Below, piece by piece: positions 1 to 4,095 of a DNA stretch of 6,519 nucleotides. Origin of the DNA: Natronomonas sp. GTDB lineage: Archaea; Halobacteriota; Halobacteria; Halobacteriales; Haloarculaceae. A model generated the notes under the pieces. That model saw only the letters and a program-made list of their open reading frames with translations. It was not told the DNA's origin and searched no databases. The translations under genes were made by a program, and so were the position numbers. Position 1 is the stretch's first letter, and the number at the start of each line of letters is the position of its first letter. The stretch covers positions 1-6,519 of the forward strand of contig SLIW01000086.1 in NCBI GenBank assembly GCA_007135435.1. The letters run 5' to 3'.

Positions 1-674
1 CGGGGGCGCTCGCCGCCGAGGCGTTCGTCGAGGCCCGCGGCCGCGGCGACCCACACGCCGCCGGCGAGCACTACGTGAAGAAGCTGGAGGACTCGGGGAC
101 CATGCGGAAGCTCCGACCGCCGCAGTACCGGGTGGCGAGCGCGTTGGGCGAACACGGCCCGGTCACGTCGGTGACCGACGCCGTGCTCGACTCGCCGGTC
201 GGCAGGCTCGGCGTACGCGCCCTCGACCGGTTCGGCCTGCTCGAGCGCCTCTACGGCTCGCCGTTCATGGCCGAGGCGATCCCGGACACCCGGACGCCGT
301 ACGTGACGCTGCCGACGGTCATCGCCGAGGCGCTGGGCGAGCGCGCCACCGGCACGAGCCAGATCGAGCCCCCGTCGCTGGGCGACCGCATCGGCGACCT
401 CACCTACGACACCGACATCGGGAACCCCCACATCGAGCTGCTCGACAACAGCTACGAGGCCAGCGGCGTCGCCGTCACGGCGTGTCCGGTCAGCGCCCGC
501 GACTACGGCGGTGGCTGCTACCGCGAGGAGACTGTCAAGTCCAACGGCAGCGAGGAGCGCGTCGTCAGCCTCGACACGCAGCCGTGCGTCGAGTGCGGCA
601 CCTGCGCCATCGTCGCCGACACCGCCTGGGAGCACCCGCGGGGCGGCAAGGGCGTCGAGTTCAAGCAGGGATAA
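1..674 (+). CDS. fixC: FixC-type FAD-dependent oxidoreductase (ETF:quinone oxidoreductase-like) with fused FixX ferredoxin domain, C-terminal part
   Basis: The gene is truncated at its 5' end by the window edge. Its frame is open from base 3 to the TAA at 672-674, leaving 223 visible residues. The first part (GALAAEAFVEA, then a YVKKLEDSGTM segment) resembles the C-terminal helical region of FixC, and the FAD-binding Rossmann part must lie upstream. The last ~85 residues match FixX ferredoxin-like proteins: a TACP cysteine (codon at 483), then CVECGTC (cysteines at 585, 594, 603), ending AWEHPRGGKGVEFKQG, very close to the end of E. coli FixX. Such proteins pass electrons from reduced electron transfer flavoprotein, via FAD and a 4Fe-4S cluster, to membrane quinone. 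Fusing FixC and FixX in one chain resembles mitochondrial ETF-QO. An oddity is an insertion of several residues after TACP that carries an extra cysteine (codon at 516). The GTG at 75 is internal, not a start. The family is clear; the acyl-CoA pathway feeding it is inferred. Confidence 0.88.
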   Translation, partial: GALAAEAFVEARGRGDPHAAGEHYVKKLEDSGTMRKLRPPQYRVASALGEHGPVTSVTDAVLDSPVGRLGVRALDRFGLLERLYGSPFMAEAIPDTRTPYVTLPTVIAEALGERATGTSQIEPPSLGDRIGDLTYDTDIGNPHIELLDNSYEASGVAVTACPVSARDYGGGCYREETVKSNGSEERVVSLDTQPCVECGTCAIVADTAWEHPRGGKGVEFKQG

Positions 675-680
675 CCGTCG

Positions 681-1184
681 ATGGCCGACGATCCGGGCCG
701 GGTCGACGACGAGCCGTCGAACGGCGACGGGACAGCGGACGACGATACGCTGTCGAACGGCGACCCCGAGCGGACGGAGGTGGACGAGTCGACGAACGGC
801 GACCTCTCGGCCCGGATCGCCGACCTGTCGAGGAGGGCGAGACGCGATCGAGCACAGTTCGAGCCGCCCTCGGACCCCCCGGACGAGGAGACGGCCCTCG
901 GGTACCTCCTGGACGGCGTCGGTGCGGCCGTCGGCCTCTACGTGGAGGCCAGGACCGGAGAATTCGTCAGGTTCGACGACGAGGAGTTCGCCGACCTCGA
1001 GCGGGCGATGAACGACTGGCTCGAGCTATACGCGGCCTGCTACGGCGTCGACCTGGAGGCGGAGTTCACCGTCCGAGAGGCGGCCGAGTTGCTCGTCGAC
1101 ACCCACAGCATCCGGGAGACGGCGCTGCTGCTGACGGGCGTCCCGGACCGCGACCGACGGACCGCCTGGTCCGGCGGCGAGTGA
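681..1184 (+). CDS. Acidic haloarchaeal protein of unknown function
   Basis: This is a 167-aa protein that I do not recognise as a named family. The first ~65 residues are low-complexity, acidic and probably disordered, with three Asn-Gly-Asp motifs (residues 14-16, 26-28, 39-41) followed by a short basic-acidic helix (about 43-60). The folded part is about residues 70-155 and looks mainly helical (LGYLLDGVGAAVGLYVEA, then FADLERAMNDWLELYAACYG, then FTVREAAELLVDTHSIRETALLL). There is no signal peptide, membrane segment or catalytic motif. The ATG at 681 lies only 6 bases after the FixC-FixX stop, with a weak Shine-Dalgarno-like AGGGA at 667-671 overlapping the end of the upstream gene, so co-transcription and possibly translational coupling are likely. 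Position suggests a link to the electron-transfer flavoprotein module, but that is inference from context only. The coding call rests on haloarchaeal amino-acid composition and tight spacing. Confidence 0.8.
   Translation: MADDPGRVDDEPSNGDGTADDDTLSNGDPERTEVDESTNGDLSARIADLSRRARRDRAQFEPPSDPPDEETALGYLLDGVGAAVGLYVEARTGEFVRFDDEEFADLERAMNDWLELYAACYGVDLEAEFTVREAAELLVDTHSIRETALLLTGVPDRDRRTAWSGGE
716..803 (+). repeat. Three spaced copies of a 13-base in-frame repeat coding for Asn-Gly-Asp
   Basis: GTCGAACGGCGAC occurs at 716-728 and 752-764, and the near-copy GACGAACGGCGAC at 791-803. Spacings are 36 and 39 bases, both multiples of three, so each copy is read in the same frame and gives (Ser or Thr)-Asn-Gly-Asp in the disordered N-terminal part of the 167-aa protein. 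Confidence 0.6.
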
Positions 1185-1228
1185 GTGTCGGGACGCGCAA
1201 GGATCGACGGGGCTGGCGTTGGACAACT

Positions 1229-1246
1229 CGGCCGTCTGATCGGCCG
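1229..1246 (+). terminator. Possible stem-loop downstream of the fixC operon
   Basis: CGGCCG at 1229-1234 pairs with CGGCCG at 1241-1246 around a 6-base loop (tctgat). It lies 45 bases past the stop of the 167-aa gene and about 60 bases before the next TATA box, where a transcript end would be expected. There is no following T-run, which archaeal terminators normally use, and GC-rich DNA makes such pairs by chance, so termination is only a possibility. Confidence 0.25.
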
Positions 1247-1302
1247 GTCGGAGGAGGATCACCCGGGTGTCCGGCACGTCGTCCGCTCTCACCGTTCGGC
1301 AA

Positions 1303-1336
1303 CACGTTTATCACTCGCTCAGTGCTACCGCGCCCC
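1303..1336 (+). promoter_or_regulatory. TATA-box promoter of the winged-helix/GNAT gene, apparently leaderless
   Basis: An AT-rich element (cgTTTATC; TTTATC at 1307-1312) stands out in very GC-rich DNA. Its centre is about 27 bases before the ATG at 1337. That is the usual archaeal TATA-to-transcription-start distance, so transcription probably starts at or next to the ATG. There is no Shine-Dalgarno sequence just before the ATG. This supports 1337 as the start rather than any of the upstream in-frame codons. Confidence 0.65.
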
Positions 1337-2074
1337 ATGCAGTTCTCCGACGAGCTCGAGTTCACCCATCGCGACCGGAAGGACATCTACCAGTACATCG
1401 AGCGGTACGGGACGGTGGACTACGAGGCGGCGCGGAGGGCGCTGGACATGAGCCATGAGGCCTTCGGCCACCACGTCGCAGTGCTCCGCCGCGACGGGGT
1501 CCTCGAGCGGACGGAGGACGACGAGCTCTGCGTGGCCTTCGAGAGCGCCGACGAGGTGACCTACACCGACGACGACCTCGAGGTGACCATCCGGCAGGCG
1601 CGCGAGGACGATCTCACCGGGCTCGTGGGGGCGATCCGGGAGGCGCTCGCGGACAAGACCTACATCGTCGGCGAGACCGTCGCAGACGTCGTCGAGAGCG
1701 AGAACGTCCTCCTGCGGCACAACGAGCTCGAGAAGCGGGTGTTCTTCGTGGCGACCGTCCACGGGGACCTCGTCGGCTGGGTACACGTCAACGCGCCCGA
1801 GCTCGAGAAGCTCGAACACACCGCCGAGCTCACCGTCGGCGTCATCGACGAGTACCGCGGCCACGGTATCGGGAGCAAGCTGCTCGACCGCGGCGTCGAC
1901 TGGGCGCTCGACCACAGCTTCGAGAAGCTCTACAACAGCGTGCCGTCGACGAACGAGGACGCCATCGAGTTCCTCGAGGCCAGGGGCTGGGAGATCGAGG
2001 CCGTCCGGAAGAACCACTACAAGATCGACGACGAGTACGTCGACGAGGTCATGATGGCGAAGGTGCTCGAGTGA
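1337..2074 (+). CDS. GNAT-family N-acetyltransferase with N-terminal winged-helix-like domain
   Basis: This is a 245-aa protein. Residues ~8-68 look like a winged helix: helix KDIYQYIERYG, turn, helix DYEAARRALDM, recognition-like helix SHEAFGHHVAVLRRDGVLERTE, then a short wing. Residues ~82-245 are a GNAT fold: beta strand VTIRQAREDDL; strands VFFVATVHGDLVGWVHV and HTAELTVGVIDEYRG; the acetyl-CoA pyrophosphate loop R174-G-H-G-I-G179; and the typical STNEDAIEFLEARGW segment (residues 204-218) followed by HYKI. The expected product is an acetyl-CoA-dependent transferase whose substrate (protein N-terminus, lysine or small molecule) cannot be read from sequence. The start at 1337 is chosen for the TATA spacing and because the HTH begins right after it. 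The frame is open much further upstream (from 482), but that stretch overlaps other genes and is Arg/Pro-rich noise. The gene stands alone, convergent with the minus-strand regulator. GNAT assignment is secure; the DNA-binding role of the N-terminus is inferred. Confidence 0.88.
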   Translation: MQFSDELEFTHRDRKDIYQYIERYGTVDYEAARRALDMSHEAFGHHVAVLRRDGVLERTEDDELCVAFESADEVTYTDDDLEVTIRQAREDDLTGLVGAIREALADKTYIVGETVADVVESENVLLRHNELEKRVFFVATVHGDLVGWVHVNAPELEKLEHTAELTVGVIDEYRGHGIGSKLLDRGVDWALDHSFEKLYNSVPSTNEDAIEFLEARGWEIEAVRKNHYKIDDEYVDEVMMAKVLE

Positions 2075-2189
2075 TCCTCCGTTCCGCGGCGAACGACAGG
2101 TCGCTGAGATTCCCACACCGTCCAGGCGGATCTACGCGGTTCTGACAGCCTCGCCGGGAAGGTGACGGCGATCCACGGACACCGGAGGG

Positions 2190-2206
2190 TACTGGCCACT
2201 CCAGTA
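2190..2206. other. Stem-loop in the convergent intergenic gap
   Basis: TACTGG (2190-2195) and CCAGTA (2201-2206) form a perfect 6-base inverted repeat with a 5-base loop. It lies between the converging ends of the GNAT gene (stop at 2074) and the regulator gene (stop at 2254), so it could mark a bidirectional transcript end. The rest of 2075-2253 holds no convincing gene; a 10-base palindrome ACCCGCGGGT sits at 2224-2233. No poly-T tract supports termination on either strand. Confidence 0.25.
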
Positions 2207-2253
2207 GGATCCCCGATCTACCGACCCGCGGGTTCACCCCGGGAACGACGGCA

Positions 2254-3132
2254 CTAGGTGTGGAGCTCCTCGATGAACGTCTCGCTCTGGAAGTCGAGGT
2301 GGTCGAGCCGCGATCCGAGCAGCTCCCGGACCAGTACGACGACCGGATTCTCGGCCCCGCGACCCACGACGGCCGTCTCCTCGGAGGTCCCGTCACCCGG
2401 CGGTTCCTCGAGGATGGCGAGCATAACATGCCGCCGGTCCGCCATGACGAGCCGGCCGATCCGCGGGTAGGTCGGGGTGTGCAGCCAGTCGTACTGGGGT
2501 TCCCAGACGGTCGCCTCCGGGAGGGCCTCCTGGGCCTCACGCCTGACCTCGGGGTTCCCCGAGCCGAAGCTCACGTCGACGCCCCGCTCGATGGCGTCCC
2601 GGGCCCTGCAGGTGCACTCTCCCTCGAGGAGATCGTTGCTGACGAACAGACAGAAAAGCTCCTCCTCGGACTCGTCGGCGAGGCGCCTGCCGTAGCGGAT
2701 GGCCGCCTCGCGACCCTCGAGGATTCCGACGTCCGTGTCGTCGCCGACGTCATCGTCGTCGGTGCCCGTCACGGACGATCCGTCGGATCCGAGGGTCGTC
2801 AGCACCTCCTCGAGCCCGTCTCCGTCGGTCCGCTCCGCGGAGATCGATCCCCCGTCGATCGCCTCGACGACGTTCCTCCCGGGATGGTACTCGAGGAGGT
2901 CTGCCTCGGCGAGTGTCGGGAGGTCCCGATGGTGGAGGGAGACGACGCGTTCGTCGACGCGCTCCTCGAACGCCGACTCGTCGACGATCGAGACGTCGTC
3001 CTCGACGAGGCGGGTCGCGAGGTCCCGGACGTGCAGCGGGCCGTCGGCGTCCCGGAGGAGGGCCACCACGTCTCGATGGCGACGCTCACGGAGTAGCCGC
3101 TTCTGTCGCCCGGTGAGCGGGTCGAAGGGCAT
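2254..3132 (-). CDS. Winged-helix transcriptional regulator (DUF7344-like HTH plus C-terminal putative sensor domain)
   Basis: This is a 292-aa protein. Residues ~12-93 resemble the haloarchaeal DUF7344 winged helix: RHRDVVALLRDADGPLHV, then DLATRLVEDD, then a helix ending VVSLHHRDLPTLAEADLLEY, the usual 'HxxLPxLxxxxLxxY' end of that domain. Residues ~100-137 are an acidic linker. Residues ~140-245 (FCLFVSNDLLE, then RARDAIERGVDVSFGSG, then RIGRLVMADRRHVMLAILEE) have the alternating strand/helix look of TrmB-type or phospholipase-D-like sensor domains, without an HKD motif. Cys161, Cys173 and Cys175 are unusual for a haloarchaeal protein and might bind a metal or sense redox. The ATG at 3132 is preferred over the TTG at 3138, because the TATA box centre is about 29 bases upstream and because 3138 falls inside a palindrome. 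No target gene adjoins it head-to-head, so autoregulation or a distant regulon is likely. The HTH call is good; the sensor domain is inferred. Confidence 0.82.
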   Translation of the reverse strand: MPFDPLTGRQKRLLRERRHRDVVALLRDADGPLHVRDLATRLVEDDVSIVDESAFEERVDERVVSLHHRDLPTLAEADLLEYHPGRNVVEAIDGGSISAERTDGDGLEEVLTTLGSDGSSVTGTDDDDVGDDTDVGILEGREAAIRYGRRLADESEEELFCLFVSNDLLEGECTCRARDAIERGVDVSFGSGNPEVRREAQEALPEATVWEPQYDWLHTPTYPRIGRLVMADRRHVMLAILEEPPGDGTSEETAVVGRGAENPVVVLVRELLGSRLDHLDFQSETFIEELHT

Positions 3133-3133
3133 A

Positions 3134-3147
3134 CGCAACAGGTTGCG
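3134..3147. promoter_or_regulatory. Candidate operator: perfect 14-base inverted repeat before the regulator start
   Basis: CGCAAC (3134-3139) and GTTGCG (3142-3147) form a perfect 6+6 inverted repeat with a 2-base centre. On the minus strand it occupies about -2 to -15 from the regulator ATG (3132), between that start and its TATA box. A dimeric protein bound here would block polymerase, so negative autoregulation by the winged-helix protein is plausible. The sequence is seen directly; the operator role is inferred. Confidence 0.5.
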
Positions 3148-3156
3148 AACGAGACT

Positions 3157-3170
3157 GATTTATTCTTACG
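3157..3170 (-). promoter_or_regulatory. TATA-box promoter of the winged-helix regulator gene
   Basis: On the minus strand the sequence reads CGTAAGAATAAATC, with AATAAA at 3164-3159, in otherwise GC-rich DNA. The centre is about 29 bases before the ATG at 3132, the spacing of a leaderless archaeal transcript. The preceding purine-containing CGTAAG could serve as the TFB recognition element. There is no Shine-Dalgarno sequence before the ATG, which agrees with a leaderless mRNA. Confidence 0.65.
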
Positions 3171-3369
3171 GTGACCCCTGTACCGATCCGGACTCGAACG
3201 ACAGCTCGCGACGATACGGGAGAGCGGTGCCCGGCGCTCCCGACGTGCGGATCGACGTCCGAAAGTGGGTCGCGGTCCCCTCGCATCGTTCCACGCCACG
3301 GCCTTCGGCACGTTCTTCGCCGTGGACAGCCTCACGACCTCCCTGTGGGCCACACCGTGGCCGTCGCCC

Positions 3370-3390
3370 CGTCCCCCATTCGTCCCCCAT
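3370..3390. repeat. Short direct repeat at the end of the small zinc-binding gene
   Basis: The 10-base sequence CGTCCCCCAT occurs at 3370-3379 and again at 3381-3390, a period of 11 bases. The second copy touches the stop codon of the 53-aa gene. On the minus strand it reads ATGGGGGACG twice, so each copy carries an ATG, and one overlaps the TGA stop. No function is evident. Confidence 0.4.
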
Positions 3391-3551
3391 CACGGCCACT
3401 CGGCGTCGGTGTCCTCCAGCGTCGTCGCGACGACGCCGTCCTGCTGGACGAGCGCCCGGCCGTGGGCGGCACAGACGTTCCGGTCCTCGTCCCACGGGAC
3501 GTGGATCCGGACGGCGGCGGTGGCGTCACAGCCGTCCTCCGAACACTCCAT
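3390..3551 (-). CDS. Small putative zinc-binding protein (CxxxxC...CxxH)
   Basis: This is a 53-aa gene, short enough to be missed by length-filtered gene finding. It runs from the ATG at 3551 to the TGA at 3392-3390. The protein has Cys3 and Cys8 (CSEDGC), then Cys27 and His30 (CAAH), a spacing that could bind one zinc ion, with strands TAAVRIHVPW and QQDGVVATTL between and after. It has the acidic, third-position-GC-rich look of a real haloarchaeal gene, and haloarchaea carry many one-domain zinc proteins of this size. It lies 58 bases downstream of the DUF456-type gene on the same strand. No TATA box is visible in that gap, so read-through from tmcA-DUF456 is likely. A direct repeat, TAGGCAC, occurs at 3551-3557 and 3560-3566, overlapping the start. 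The function is unknown; small zinc proteins of this kind may mediate protein or nucleic-acid contacts. Confidence 0.75.
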   Translation of the reverse strand: MECSEDGCDATAAVRIHVPWDEDRNVCAAHGRALVQQDGVVATTLEDTDAEWP

Positions 3552-3609
3552 AGGCACGATAGGCACCCCGTCCTCACAGCCGTTGCGGTCCGCTCGATCG
3601 TGCGGGCGT

Positions 3610-4095
3610 TCAGACCAGCACGATCAGCAGGAACGCCACGAGGATGGTCACCGTCAACAGCACCTGCATCGCTGTCGACGCCAGCACGCCCAGCGTGGCG
3701 TAGCCGGCGGTTCGGACGCCCCGACGGACGTCGCCGTGTCGCCAGTACTCGAGGGCGAAGACCGTCCCGGCGATGCCGAGGAGGGCACCGAGTGGACCGA
3801 GGAAGACCAGGAGGACGATGGCGGCCACGGCCGCGATGGCGGTCGTCCGAAGCGACGCGCCGCCGAGTCGGGCGGACAGGGCGCTCCCCAGCCAGTCCAG
3901 GACCACCGTGACCGCCCCGAGGGCGAGCAGCCCGACCAGGGCAACCGTCCCGGGTTCGCCCGTCGCGTACCAGTAGTACCCGACGCCTCCCATCGAGACG
4001 AGCCCGCCGGGGACCAGCGGGATCACGCTGGCGGCGACGCCTGCGAGGAGCACGACGACGGCGACGAGGAGCGGATCGACGGGGAGCAAGGTCAC
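3610..4095 (-). CDS. DUF456-type integral membrane protein
   Basis: This is a 161-aa, very hydrophobic protein of the usual DUF456 length. Predicted membrane segments are about residues 9-31 (ending at the PLVPGG turn), 50-69, 87-116 (probably two passes broken by the conserved GPLGALLGIAG glycine-rich stretch) and 132-160. The short polar loop EYWRHGDVRRG (116-126) is typical. The GTG start at 4095 overlaps the tmcA stop: the bases read GTGTGA in the tmcA frame and GTGACC in this one, a 4-base overlap that implies coupled translation and one mRNA. Its frame is open far upstream through tmcA (to 5379), but that part is an Arg/Pro-rich shadow and is excluded. The biochemical role of DUF456 is not established; transport or envelope roles are guesses. 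Family membership rests on the PGG and GPLG(x)LLGIAGT motifs and the length. Confidence 0.85.
   Translation of the reverse strand: MTLLPVDPLLVAVVVLLAGVAASVIPLVPGGLVSMGGVGYYWYATGEPGTVALVGLLALGAVTVVLDWLGSALSARLGGASLRTTAIAAVAAIVLLVFLGPLGALLGIAGTVFALEYWRHGDVRRGVRTAGYATLGVLASTAMQVLLTVTILVAFLLIVLV

Noticed and set aside
482..1336. Long upstream extension of the GNAT reading frame
   Set aside because: It overlaps the FixC-FixX and 167-aa genes in another frame and encodes Arg/Pro/Gly-rich sequence typical of GC-rich shadows. TATA spacing supports the start at 1337.
1185..1451. Frame starting with GTG directly after the TGA of the 167-aa gene
   Set aside because: It runs across a TATA box and the start of the GNAT gene and turns into Ser/Thr/Arg-rich noise, with no family resemblance.
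1325..2116. 263-codon minus-strand frame opposite the GNAT gene
   Set aside because: Its Val/Leu/Asp-rich composition mirrors the GNAT codons; the plus-strand frame has clear GNAT motifs and a promoter.
2226..2245. GGGTTCACCCCGGG, resembling a tRNA T-arm
   Set aside because: No acceptor, D or anticodon stem can be built around it, and pairing in the arm is poor.
2260..3096. 278-codon plus-strand frame opposite the regulator gene
   Set aside because: It is a complement shadow of the minus-strand regulator, which has a recognisable winged helix, a TATA box and a palindrome upstream.
3166..3390. 74-codon frame on the minus strand whose ATG overlaps the TGA of the 53-aa gene (TGATG)
   Set aside because: The overlap is suggestive, but the predicted protein is rich in Arg and Gly and lacks the acidic character and strong third-position GC of its neighbours. 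It looks like no known family and probably opens by chance in the 257-base gap.
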